From NCBI RefSeq assembly GCF_902686445.1, contig NC_062219.1, forward strand, positions 49,317,056 through 49,381,055: DNA of 64,000 nt, in the 5' to 3' direction. Each line of letters starts with the position of its first letter. The first letter of the stretch is position 1. A program made the position numbers and the translations under genes. This document shows, in pieces, positions 10,070 to 21,629 of this stretch. Source of the DNA: Sciurus carolinensis. Its lineage: Eukaryota; Chordata; Mammalia; Rodentia; Sciuridae. The notes below the pieces were generated by a model. It had not been told where the DNA came from and ran no database searches. It was given only the letters and a program-made list of their open reading frames with translations.

Positions 10070-10271
10070 AAAATATATACTCCATAGCCAAGCCCCCAAT
10101 GAACCACCTCCTCCAGCCACACCCCATCTGCTTCCAGTTACCACTCAGTTCATCCCATCAGGGATTAACTCACTGATTAGGTTAAGGATATAGCCCAATC
10201 ATTTCTCCTCTGAACCTTCTTGCATAGTCTCAAGTGAGCTTTGGGGGATACCTCATATCCAAACCATAACA
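9812..10271 (+). mobile_element. LTR-like interspersed repeat (MaLR-type?), family not assigned
   Basis: A 460-bp block starting tgttttagtcagc and ending ccaaaccataaca, so it begins TG and ends CA. It is flanked by near-matching 5-bp sequences (ccatg at 9807-9811, tcatg at 10272-10276), which fits an LTR of the ERVL-MaLR type. It carries a (GA)n expansion at 10015-10064. The wording resembles a repeat seen widely in mammals, but I cannot name it securely. Confidence 0.55.
10015..10064. repeat. (GA)25 microsatellite
   Basis: An uninterrupted 50-bp GA run inside the LTR-like repeat. Confidence 0.97.
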
Positions 10272-11144
10272 TCATGATACCAAACATCAAATCAATCACA
10301 TTGGAATAGAAAATCACAAAACAAATTATGTGGTCAATTTGGCAACTCAGTGGCAAACACTTAGTAATAAGGAGAGACGGTAGAAGCAAAGTTAATCCTT
10401 GACACTACTTCCAATGCTTGTAAACTCTTCACATAGTGCAGTAAAAAGTCAATATTTTATGCTCTGTGGAAAAACAAGCAAAAGATAAAAATAATATAAA
10501 GTTTAACTGATTCTGATCCCACAAATAATAGAAATTTGAACATTTCCTACAATCTAGATTTCTTGATAAAAACAAATATGCCCTTCATCTTTCCTATGCA
10601 GATGTAGAAGCTGTGAGTATAATAATCATGTCACAAAGATGCTATTTTCCACTTTGAACAGATTGGTATGAGCTCAGAAACCTTTCTAATTTCACAGAGT
10701 ATTTTCTTCTAAAAAGCTTGGTATTGTCTTATTTGCTGAACCAGCCCTTCTACTTTGCAGTTAGCTTTTTCTATGTGTTTATAAATCTAAGTGGTTTTTT
10801 TTTTTTTTGACAAAGTCTATGTTGAGAGAAAGTCAGGCAAATGCACATGTACATGCTTAGTGCCACAAATGGAGCCACTACCTGTGGAGAACAATTGGAG
10901 AATGTAAAACAAATGGCAAAACTAGTAACGACAAATTAAACATGGCATAGAATTAGGTACCAAATAAGTGGTTCAGGAATTAAATACAAAAGGATATGGA
11001 GAAGGAATAAATCATTGAGGCTGAATGGTTGGGTGACTCTTCTGAGAAACAGCAATCCTGTTGCTAGACAGACATAAGGTGGTTTGAGAAAAGGCCTCAA
11101 AATGAAAGACCACAAATTAAGGCACAGAGTATTAAAGCACTAAC

Positions 11145-11368
11145 CTCTCTCCTTTGAAACTCTCAAGATTTCACTTGATTCTTCTGGCACATATCTTTCT
11201 ATAATCTTTAAGAACGTCACGTGAAAAGAGATTGGTATGAGACAAATTTTAGAGGTTAAAAAGAAGACTCGTACCACCTCTTGGAACTCAGGAGTTACTG
11301 ACTCTTCAAGGGATTTGGAAAAGGTCTTCATTTATTATGGGACAAGGTAAAGTTAAACTTATTACTGC
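11145..11368 (-). other. Exon-like open frame with ATG (speculative)
   Basis: On the minus strand an acceptor-like tttatttctacatag ends at 11369. An ATG follows at 11331, then 60-odd codons (MKTFSKSLEESVTPEF…) run into a donor-like GAG/GTTAGT at 11145/11144. Stops lie just upstream of the ATG in this frame. There is no known domain, and chance is a serious alternative. Confidence 0.12.
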
Positions 11369-12561
11369 CTATGTAGAAATAAAATGATATTATAAAAGTT
11401 TTCATTATTTCTCAATAAAAGTATGCATTCTCCAAACATGATAAAAATTTTTACGAGAGAAAAATAGTCATCAATTTATTCTCTCTGCTAAAACTAAAGA
11501 GATTGAGTGCATGCTCCCTGTAGCTCCCATGGTGGTCTTTATGCTACTGTTGACATTGCCTTGTGAGATTTTTCCTTTAGATGCTCTGTTGCCAGGGGAT
11601 TGGTAGTAGAAGTGGAGTTCATGTTGTTTCCCTATATGCTTAATTTTTAATGACAAGTCTCTAAATTACCAAATAGTGTCAATTACCCCTCCAAGAAATC
11701 TAATTTTGTTAATGAAATTACTTGCTTGGAAGAGAAACATAAGCATTAATTTCAGTTTAGCAGTTTCTCTTTGAGCTAGAGCAGGTGCTCTTTGACTAAA
11801 TTGCCAGCACTTGATAAAAGAGTTTATTGGTCCTATACTCAAATCAAATCAGAACTGTCCCAACAGCTCTGCAGCCAATACTGTGACTCATGGCAGTAGA
11901 TTTGGAAAATAAACTTTCCAAACTTCAATAAATCACAAACTCATTTTCTAAAAATAAGCTTGTTCTTTATTTTTTTCAATTATCTCAAGGATACAACTAA
12001 CAAGTACTAAAGGAAATGGAAAGTTATCCATGACAATTCAGGATCAAAGGACATATTTCCCAGGAATATCTCTCTACATCAATATACAACATAATTTTTA
12101 TTTGAATTTTCAAGATGATTTCCTACTTATTACTTTTACTTCACTTTAATAAAAAACACTTGGTGCAATCCATGTTCTAATTCTGAAACCTCATAAATTA
12201 ATTCTGTATTCTCTGCATTTGGCTGGATTTATCTTCCTTGGGTCAATGAAGAAAATATCCAGCCAATTAAATAGGGTTAATTGGGTAAAAGGATTATGAA
12301 TAAAGCAGCAATTATCATAGCATCCTTTCATGTTATGGATAAAATCAAATGTACAACAATTTACTGATTTCAAATTCTCATGGACCAAATGTTTCACTCT
12401 GTGAAATTTCATAAGATGTTTATATTCCCTTCAAAGACATGAAACAAACCATTCTTTACTAAAAGAAAAACTTCATATGAAACCACTGTTAAATTTGGCC
12501 TGATATAATAGGTGGTGAAAGAGCAGGCATTAAGTACATATTAGAAAACTTTTCTACTTAC

Positions 12562-12878
12562 TTAAGGCTGAGAAATCCTTCTGACTCCTGTTCTGAATGC
12601 AAAGCTCTGAGAAGCAATTTAATGTCCTCCCACATGTGCTTTTCAATTTCCTCCTCCATCTTAAATTCTTCCCCTTCTTTACTTTCTCCTTTCCTTTGTT
12701 CTGGATATGAAAAAGAAGTGCCCTCCTCCTTTGGCAAAGCAATTCTCTTTTCACTGGTACTTTTGACCACCTCACCCACCTGTCTTCCAGCAGCTTGCTT
12801 GGCAGTAGAGTTGGAAGTATAGAGTTGTAGGCACTGTGGACTCCCAGCCTGACTCTTTCCCTTTTCAATTATGTAATC
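12562..12878 (-). other. Exon-like open frame bounded by AG and GTAAGT (speculative)
   Basis: About 105 codons rich in E and K are open on the minus strand. They start after CAG (12881-12879) and stop exactly at a strong donor-like sequence, CTTAA/GTAAGTAG (12562/12561). No in-frame ATG heads the segment, so it would be an internal exon. The pyrimidine tract before the AG is weak. The translated sequence is not recognised. Another minus-strand frame and a plus-strand frame are also open here, so low stop density could be incidental. Confidence 0.2.
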
Positions 12879-13599
12879 CTGCACAGGTTACTTACTATGC
12901 CACAAATCAGGCTTTTGCTTTGAACAAATGGAATCATAACAGTACCTGCCCTATAGTATAATGAAAACAGGATGTTTTGTGGATACCTGCCTTGCTTCCT
13001 TGAATTTTTACTTTTTTCTCTTAATTGATTTTGCTGCTTTTCCAACAAATCTCCTCAGTTCTGATTCTAGAGTCCCTCACTCTGCTGCTTGCTCCTCTTA
13101 CCACCCTCAGCTCCCTTTTGCCTCACATTTTTGGAAGAAGATCCCGTAGTTTTTTCTTAATCACCCCAAACTTCTTTACTTTGCATATGCCATTAAAATT
13201 GTTCTTTTAGTGGCAACAATGACCTTCTAATATGTCTTTTCTCTTTAAAATCCTTGAAATATCTTTACAATTTGACAATGTTGAATATCTCTCTGTTTGA
13301 CATAATTTATTCCTTGATCTTTATTATTGAATTATATCATGATTTTTGATGACTTTCTCTTCTTCCTAGAAATGTACTGCTTTGTAAGATTTTTTTTCTG
13401 TTGGTCTCTTCTTTTAGATGTATATGATCTTTCCTGAAATTTTACTAAATCTAACAACCCTATCTGAATGACCCAAGAAATATGTTCTACACCCTTAATT
13501 AAGAATCTTATAAACTATCTACTTGGGTATTCTGTCAAAGCCTTGAGTCCAAAACATTCCATAATCCAAAGTCATCATCCCACTCCTTCCAAACCCGTT

Positions 13600-13930
13600 T
13601 TTCTTAACCTCATATTAAAGACATTGACATTCACCCCAGCAACCAGATTTAAATCTTGGAGTTACTTCCTCTCCTCCCAACTCCTATCACCAATCAGTCA
13701 CCAATCTTATAAATTCTAGCTCCATAATACGTTCACATTCATCACTGTCTTCCAGCTTAATTTCTATCACCATGGTTCAGGGATTTATCACTTTTTATCT
13801 GAACTACTATAATAAACCTCCTAATTTATTCTAACTCATTTTAAGTCTCTTACTTTAGCTCCCTGGCCTCCGCATTCTTTCAACTAATTATCACCAGTGC
13901 CAGGTAAATCCTCATTTTAAATGAATAACT
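13600..13930 (+). mobile_element. Ancient LINE relic, L2/CR1-like
   Basis: Strings such as ccaatcttataaattctagc and ctgaactactataataaacc resemble a widespread old mammalian repeat (…gactactgcaatagcctcc…). The family assignment is tentative. Confidence 0.35.
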
Positions 13931-14734
13931 TTTTATGAATAAGAAACTAGCAACAGAGAAAAAGAAGAATTAGCATCTTTGGAGAAGCAGCAGGAAGTCA
14001 TGCTATTTCATGACTACATATTTTATCTCATTTAATGATTCAGAATAAAGTATGAGGGACATATTTGGTTGCTCATGCAATATCCATCTCTCCATTTCTC
14101 CTTCCAAACAGAACCCTGATTTTATTCAGGTCATCAACACCTATGCACCACCAAAGGAGAATTCTAATAGTCGATGGTGGTGAATGCCCCCATTTTCCTG
14201 GTTATTGTTTTGAATAAGAGTAATTGTATGTCCTAAATGACTCATAGGGTAAAAGGAAGAAATTGCATTTCATATTTGGCTAAGAAACTTTCATTCTCCC
14301 TTTATGTAGGAAAAGAAATGTTTTGCCCAGGTTGTCCTAGCCACCAACTTGGGCTCGTGAAAAGAGCCATAAATAGTACCAACTTGATTAAGAGAGAAGG
14401 GATGAACCAGACTCAGAGGGTGGCACACAGTACCTCAGCCCCTGGACCATTCCTTATATGAGGGAGAATCTTTCCTTACTTGTGAAGCCAATTCTGGTTG
14501 GGTTTTCTATCACTCAGAGACAAAATCCATCTTTGAGTAACAGTATGATATAGACACAGGCTCAGAGAAGCCCAGACTTACATGACTGGTTGCAACAGGG
14601 TGAAGATTTAAAACCACATTTGTTTAACTACAAATAACTTGTTTATCCCTATTTTCTGATTAGGAATCTAGTCGGTTCAGAACCTATAGAAATATTTCAG
14701 ACAATTTTTGGATCATTACTATATATATTGAGCC

Positions 14735-14890
14735 ATAAGTGCTTTATAGGTATTAACTAATTGATCTATTGAAATAATCCTAGAAGCTCTATTTTACAAA
14801 GACTTAAAGAAGTTAAATAACTTTCTCCAGGTCACCAAAGTTATTATCAGAAAGTGAATTAGCATTCCAACTCTAGAACCCTTCCTCATA
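14735..14890 (+). mobile_element. MIR SINE relic
   Basis: It follows the MIR 3' pattern: taagtgctttataggtatta, a region equivalent to 'attttacagatgaggaaac', then ggtcaccaaagttatt and a 'ggattcgaac'-equivalent end. Strongly diverged. Confidence 0.6.
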
Positions 14891-14899
14891 GTCATGAGG

Positions 14900-17355
14900 C
14901 TCACACCTTTCCTTATAGGTACATGGTGTGTGTCAACAATGACAAGTTAGGTTACACTGCTTTGGTACTCTCTAGTAACAAGAAAAGTCGTGGGAGACTG
15001 CAGCATGAGAATGCTGGCTTACAGCAGCAATTTCTGCATTTATCAGAGGGAGACTGGCAGAAGGATGGATGGAGGGGCTATTTGAATGAAAACACTGGAT
15101 CTGAAATGAAATTATCTTTTGGCTAAAACAGAGGTAACTCACCTCACATTGGGAGTGAGGCCTGCTACTGCTGTTGGCAGTGGAAGTTCTCAAAGAAACC
15201 ACATATGGCTTAAATTTAAAATTGCCATGATACCCATAGACCCAGGCCAACTGCATTGAGGGTTCCTCCACGGTACCGAAATCAATTCCAAGCTCCTTTG
15301 CCTCTTTCCGTATTCTACTTCCAATCTATTTTCCAACATTCCTCAGTCTCCTCAGCCTTCCCTTTTACACACGTCATTCCCTCTACTTAGATTTAGGCGA
15401 ACAAAAGCTGTTGTACATTAGTACTGATAATTCCTTCACAGGGAAATTTAACTTACTTATAGATAATTTTAAAAATACAAGTAGCATCTATTTACTAGAA
15501 ATAGAAATAACCTCAACAGTTGGAGGTCTTTGTAATAATGCAGTGGGACATATGGAGAGGGCAATGCAAAATCCTAGAAAATGAGGTTAGCTCAGTGGGA
15601 AACTGTTTTATATTTCCAAAAAAAAAACTGTTCAACTTCTACTCAACTAACAAATGAAATAAGGTTCCTGTTTGTGCTACATCACAGAAATGTGCACTAT
15701 CTGTCCTCACTCCTAAAGAGAAGCCAGGGGCAGCAATTAAATAGGCCTGGTAGAGCTGTGTGCATCTATAATTTAATAAAGGAACCAGAGAATAACAGCT
15801 ATAGGGTTCTCAGTTTTTTTTTTTTTTTCAATTGTGGATACAAAATAACCCACCTTCCAAAGTTTCTGTTTAAGTCATGCCTTAAGAATAAGTGAAATGT
15901 AGTTTTTTATCTTTATTCAGTAACAGTAGATTATTAAAGTCCTATTCATCATTGGAATAGCAGACCTTATTATAAAGTAATATTCCATATTTTTTCCTTG
16001 GGATTAGAAGGTTCTCTCTAAACAATATGAACATTGAGCATCACCTTTCTTCTTCATCAACAGTCACTAAAAAATTGGGGACACCATTGACAATAAAAGG
16101 GAGGATTAATAACATTAGCCAGCCAATGAAATGTCACTTTCTAAGTCATTATCAATCTACGTTTTTTCTTTTTCCACAGAACGTGAGATGCTCTAAAATC
16201 CCTCCAAATACCACAAGGCAAACCAGAGAAAGATTTTGGAGGAAAATAAGAACAAAATCTGGTGCTATCTAGGAGTTCTGCCTGTTACAAAGTTTTTCTG
16301 GCTCCCAACAGGAAGGTAATTCACATTGCATATGGTACTGCAGCACGCTGAATTTTATTAATGGAAACCTATTATCTATCCAGTTGGATAAAGGGAGAGG
16401 GCAAATAGGTTAAAATTTTTCTCTTAACTATTAATTAATGTGCCTCAGGTGGTATCCTTCCCATTAATTTCATTGTACTACAAGAAAATGTAGTAAGAGC
16501 AGCTGTACATATTAATCAATCTGCTTGCAAAATACAAGATAGAGACCTGAATTTCTTCATTTAAATCAGCAACAATAACAATGACACCGTCCATGCAGAA
16601 ACTACTCAATACTGCCCGTGCCAGCACATGTGCCATCACTAATTCTACCAACACCTATGTTTCTAACTAGATGATGTTTATGGTAAAATAACAAAGTCAA
16701 TAAAATACCATACAGTCAGTTGTGGTCTAAATCAAGATGTAGCAACAACAACATAAAGTACACAAAACAAAATAAAATTTAAATTATACTGCATTTATTT
16801 TGATTTTGGAATATGTGAATATTATTTGTTTTTTTTAAAAGGAAAGAACATTTATCAACTTGCTCTATTAACCAAGATATAGACTTGAAGGAGTCCCAAA
16901 AAAGCTTTTTAAACAAATAAAAGAAGGATGTATTCAGATCTTTTTTTTTCTTTTTTTTTTTCATTTTGAAAACTGTAGGGACACATTCTAGTCAGCTTCA
17001 GAAAGGAAAGGAATATATTTCTAAAGTATTTGGACAGGAAAGACCTAGTACTAACTTCCAGGATGACTGGGATTCAAGGATTTTCATGATCTTCTTCTTC
17101 TGGTTTTGTTTTCTTTTCTTTCTTTCTTTCCTTATTCCTAACTTCTCACAGTCCAGTGGTAGTTTTTTCTGCCTAGATGACTTTTCTCCCTGTGTAATTG
17201 CATATGAATGTATATATTCAAACAGAAAAAAAAGAAAAGAGTAAATAAAAGAGAAGTAATTTATCAAAGGAAATGGGAGAGGCTGAAGGGATACCATCAT
17301 AAGAATAAAGATCAGTAGAAACCCAAACCACAGAAATATTTCACATCAGTTTTTG
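14900..17355. other. Unique AT-rich region
   Basis: No gene or clear repeat. The part at 16310-16560 lacks repeat features and carries several ATTAAT-type motifs; see findings. Confidence 0.45.
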
Positions 17356-17360
17356 TTATC

Positions 17361-17508
17361 ATTGTCTCCAAACCAGCAGCATCAGAATCTCCTGGGAAAT
17401 TGTTAGAAATATACATTCTCCAGTCAAAACTTTGGGGATGGGAGACAGCAACCTACATTTTCCAAGCCCTTAAATTATTCTCATGCATAATATGGTTTGA
17501 GAATGAAT
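17361..17508 (+). mobile_element. hAT-Charlie relic, MER5A-like
   Basis: Recognisable MER5 wording: ccagcagcatcagaatctcc, then gttagaaat, and a terminal tatggtttgagaatg corresponding to '…tttgagaacc'. Confidence 0.65.
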
Positions 17509-17599
17509 GTTCTACATTAACATTCCAGATCTGCAGCATGAACATGTACTCTGTGTGTCCAACTATCCTACATGCACTGTCATTTGCAGAAATTTATGA

Positions 17600-17885
17600 C
17601 AGAACTCATTATAATCTTCCAAAGTTGCCCTCCTTTGTTATTTCTATTCTCAATTAATGTCCCTACATCCATCTGGAAACTTGAGATTCATCTTAAAGTT
17701 CTCCTACCCTAACTTCTACTTACAATTAACTCTAGAATTACACCTATTTGATCTCCTGAGCATTTTAATAGGTCTCCAATTTATTTCTCTCCTGTAAATG
17801 AAATTAGATAATGAAAACACAAATCAGACAATGTCTCATGTCTGTTAAAACATTTGAAATGTTCACAAAATAAAGCCTAAAGAAA
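17600..17885 (+). mobile_element. Ancient LINE relic, L2/CR1-like
   Basis: Same type of old repeat text as 13600-13930 and 21395-21620, ending in acaaaataaagcctaaag. Weak. Confidence 0.3.
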
Positions 17886-17889
17886 GAAA

Positions 17890-18880
17890 AATTTCACACT
17901 CTTTGGCTAAGGGACTGAGTTCTTAGGTTTGTCCCCCCCCACCCCACCCCACTTCATAAGTTAAGCTTCAGAGATGCACAAACTTACCAGGACTCCATTA
18001 AAAAAAAAAAGCCATGTTTAGATATATTTTTCTGGGAAGTGGACCATCAGCTTTCATCAAATTCTTGTTGATCCAAAAAGCTTAAGAAATATGGATAGCA
18101 GTAGACAGAGGAGAAAAGTAATCTGGGTTGTCAGGTCTACATTTAAGGTTGAGAGTACCCTGAAAAAGTGAAGACTAATCTAATGCAGCATCATTCAGTA
18201 TGAAGGCATTCCTGTGCCTTTTAAGAGAGTGATGATATTTAAAAGCTGCAATATGGTAAGCTATAGAGATTAAACATAGTCCAAAATTTTTTTTCACAAA
18301 GGTGAAAACACCATAGTGCTACCTGATTAGACTTATGCTCATTATTTCCTCAGAAACTTGATGGAAAGGCTAGAACATGAATTTTTAAAAATGACTTGAA
18401 AGAATAATGCATTTAATCTGAAAACAGATGTGGTAGGGAGATGGGGAAGGAATTTTGATAGCTATCTGAGGAGCTATTCAGCATATCTTTCATTAAAAAT
18501 CATTTTAAAATATCCTACAGTTACTGTCTCTCCCATTATTTGGTGGTAGATGTGTAACCAAAACATGATGAATCATTGTGACCAAATTCTCCATTACAGC
18601 AATTGACCCTAAAGTGAGTATTTAGCAAACAAGCAGGACCAAACAGAGGCCTTCCCTAAATTGGTAAATGGATATCGGAAAGAAGTTATTTTTCAACTGG
18701 GCATGCGAAGACAAAGTCATGCAAACCTATGACTGACAGTAGCAGTGGGGAGACCAGGTCAGAATTTAAAAATTGAACCAATATTGAGGCAAGGAAAAAC
18801 TAAACCAAGTAAAGATGAAAAAGAAGACAACTCGAAGACCTGGTATGAACTCTGAACCTTTAGATTTATCTTTTGGAAGC
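17890..18880. other. Unique region
   Basis: A C-rich run at 17933-17952 and a short A run at 18000. No gene or repeat recognised. Confidence 0.4.
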
Positions 18881-18890
18881 CAGATATACT

Positions 18891-19060
18891 TTGAAGTTTC
18901 TAGTTCTATTGGCTAACACATTTTCTTTTAGTGCTTGAACTATGATGAGCAGGATCATTTGCAACAGAAACAGTCATGTCTAGTACAGTAAAATCTGAAT
19001 TTGTGCTCTGCTATCATTCTATTTCTCTCTGGAACAGATTCCAGCTGTGACCCTTAGACA
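18891..19060 (+). repeat. 170-bp direct repeat, copy 1
   Basis: Identical to 19851-20020 except for one base (T at 18960, C at 19920). Weak similarity extends a few bases beyond on both sides (ccagat… on the left). It starts ttgaag and ends cttagaca. It matches no repeat family I know. Confidence 0.95.
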
Positions 19061-19850
19061 AACACCCTTATCTTAGAGGAGCTCACATGTTACTTGTGAT
19101 GAAGAATCTAAGATGACGTGCTTTCCTGATTACACTTGAATATGATCATTTAAGACATAAGTGTTTTTCTTGCTTAAATTTCAGCAGATAAAATGTAGCC
19201 AAGAACTTTATTCATGCTGCACTCAAGGCACCAAGAGTGTACAATGATGGAGACAGCACAGGATGGAATTTGCTAATAGTCATCTCTTGATATCTCCAGG
19301 GATCTCTTCTAGTAAGCTCTTCAGGATGCCCAAGTCCCTTATAAAAAATGACATATTATTTGCATATAACCCACATATATTCTTCCAAATACTTTCCATC
19401 ATCTCTAGATTACTAATAATACCTAATATAGTCTAAATGCTATGTAAGTAGATATTATAGTGCATTTTTACTTGTATCATTTTTATCATTTTATTGTTAC
19501 TTAATGTGATTTTATAATTTTCAAATATTTTTGATTCACAGTTGGTTAGGTCTGCAAATGCAAAACCCATTGATACAAAGAGATGACTATACTAATTTGT
19601 AAATTTGGACATGTTAGGTAACCTGCTAAATCTAGGTTTCCTCAATAAAGAGCTATACTTTCTAGCCCATAGGATTTATGAGTAAGTGAGGTGAATAATG
19701 CAGGCTAATACTGTGTCTATCATATTTACACCCAATAGATATACTTTGTCATAGACACATATAGGCAAATGGGAAAGAAATCAATGGTCTTTGCTTGGGA
19801 AGTACTGCAATTTCATATGAACCATTACTTGTAATAGATCCAGATTTTTT
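19061..19850. other. Spacer between the two 170-bp direct repeats
   Basis: 790 bp of unique-looking AT-rich sequence with no open frame of note. Confidence 0.5.
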
Positions 19851-20020
19851 TTGAAGTTTCTAGTTCTATTGGCTAACACATTTTCTTTTAGTGCTTGAAC
19901 TATGATGAGCAGGATCATTCGCAACAGAAACAGTCATGTCTAGTACAGTAAAATCTGAATTTGTGCTCTGCTATCATTCTATTTCTCTCTGGAACAGATT
20001 CCAGCTGTGACCCTTAGACA
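19851..20020 (+). repeat. 170-bp direct repeat, copy 2
   Basis: One mismatch to 18891-19060, in the same orientation, offset exactly 960 bp. The flanks differ on both sides, and no TSD is seen around the pair. Confidence 0.95.
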
Positions 20021-20800
20021 GACCCTTTTGCCAGATAAAAAAAAGTAAGGAAGGGCATTACATTTAGAGAACATCATTAGTGTGCTAGCTAGTCTTTATT
20101 CACTTCTCTAGATCCTTTTTCTGACTATCTTTGTGACCAAAAAGAGTGACCTCTACAGACCACACTGCCTTTCAGTTTCTGCTGGGATCACCTATTGACA
20201 GACACCTGAAGGATATTGAAGGATCAGAAGACAGTTCAACATATTTGTCTTGTTTGCCAATCTAATTCTCATGACTACAACTGTCACTGCTTTCCAGTAA
20301 CAACTTCTTGGCTGCAGGTAGGAACGCTTTCCCAGATTCCTAGTTTGTGTACACCTTACATTCATTTGTTAGTTTTCCTGTCTCTTCCCTACTCATTGTA
20401 AATAGTCTCTACATTTAACCCTCTGCAGATTTAACCCTTTGAGTATGTGTCTTTTTTCTGCAGTGGCCAGACATTTACAATGTACAAAGCATAGGTAGCA
20501 AAATGACTAACCTATTAAAGAAATAATAAAAAGCTCAGTTTTTCTGCCATTTTCAATGTAACAAAAATATGTAAAATCCAGAGGTAACTTTTTCTTAATA
20601 TTCTCCTGAAACAACCACCCTTTTCCTCCTTTTCCCTTCATTGTCAAGCCTTGTGAAAAGGGGGTGAGGTATAGTGAGTCCCCTACTCTTCACTCCTTTT
20701 CAGTCCAGCTTCAACTCCCCTAACCACAAGCACTCCATGAAAATACTCTCTAAGTGTCTTCAACATCAAGTTATGAAATACAGGTATCTTTTGTCAGATT
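20021..20800. other. Unique region
   Basis: No gene or confident repeat recognised. Confidence 0.4.
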
Positions 20801-20804
20801 AAGA

Positions 20805-21130
20805 TAGTTCCCATCAGTCTCTGGTTTGATGATAATTTTTACCATTAATGGATGTTGAATTTTGTCAAATGGTTTTTTGCATCTATTGAGATGATCATGT
20901 AATGAATTGTGTTGATTTATTTTCAAATTTCAAACCATCCTTGCATTCCTGGAATAAGCCTCACTAGGTCATTTTTCATTTGATACATAACTGGGTTCCA
21001 TTAACTATTTCTGGGTCCATGTTCATTGGGAACATTGTCTTATAGCTTTCTTTTGTTTTTGTTTTTTTCAGGTTTTAATGTCAGGATTATGCTAGGCTCA
21101 AAGACTTCATTGAGAAGTGTCCCTTACATC
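20805..21130 (-). mobile_element. Old L1 ORF2 fragment
   Basis: Antisense L1 reverse-transcriptase text, for example tttttgcatctattgagatg and aaaccatccttgcattcctgg. It parallels 5450-5560 of the full-length L1 but is strongly diverged. Confidence 0.8.
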
Positions 21131-21394
21131 CTTCTCTCTTGGTTTTATCCCTAAGTATTTTTTTCATAATGTTGTTTCTTCTCAGACTTTTTATCCCACT
21201 TCTCATTTTGTCTTCACTGCTAAAATTCTGGAATTTTTCAGGGTTTGACTTATTGTCTTAGTGTGTAGCAAGAAGTGTCTGAGAAAATAAATAGGTTGAG
21301 TCTAGATTGTAAAGATATTTATATTAGCACTTGTTGTATTTCACCTAGCTTCCCCCAACCAGAAAAAAATACATTCATATATCCCTGTGTGACC

Positions 21395-21620
21395 TGCTGA
21401 GATGTTTGTCTAAAACTCTTCTTCCATGTTGTCATCAGGCTAGTTTTTCTAAAACATTATCCCAATCTCTATCAAAAGACTTCATATAGCTGCCTCCTAT
21501 TAAGCCTGCATTTGGTTCACACTTCTCTTGTCCTTAAATACAATTTCATCTCACTCTGCTTTTAGATAATTTCTTTTGAACTTCATTTTAAAAATAGCTC
21601 CCTCCATGAAGGCTTAATAA
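21395..21620 (+). mobile_element. Ancient LINE relic, L2/CR1-like
   Basis: Diverged text with the order 'gctagtttttctaaaac … ctccctccatgaaggc', resembling an L2-type old repeat. Tentative. Confidence 0.35.
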
Positions 21621-21629
21621 CTTTTTTAG

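Larger units (their letters stand above)
10277..13590. other. Mostly unique AT-rich region
   Basis: No recognisable repeat of note and no defensible gene. Two minus-strand open frames with splice-like edges are listed separately (11145-11368 and 12562-12878). Confidence 0.5.

Noticed and set aside
9910..10193. Open frames of RE or LS repeats at 9910-10122 and 9978-10193
   Set aside because: They are products of the (GA)n microsatellite and have no coding meaning.
18891..20020. The 170-bp direct repeats as LTRs of a small retrotransposon
   Set aside because: Inner bounds could read TG…CA, but there is no TSD around the pair, no primer-binding site or polypurine tract, and no internal coding. 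Kept only as an unexplained duplication.
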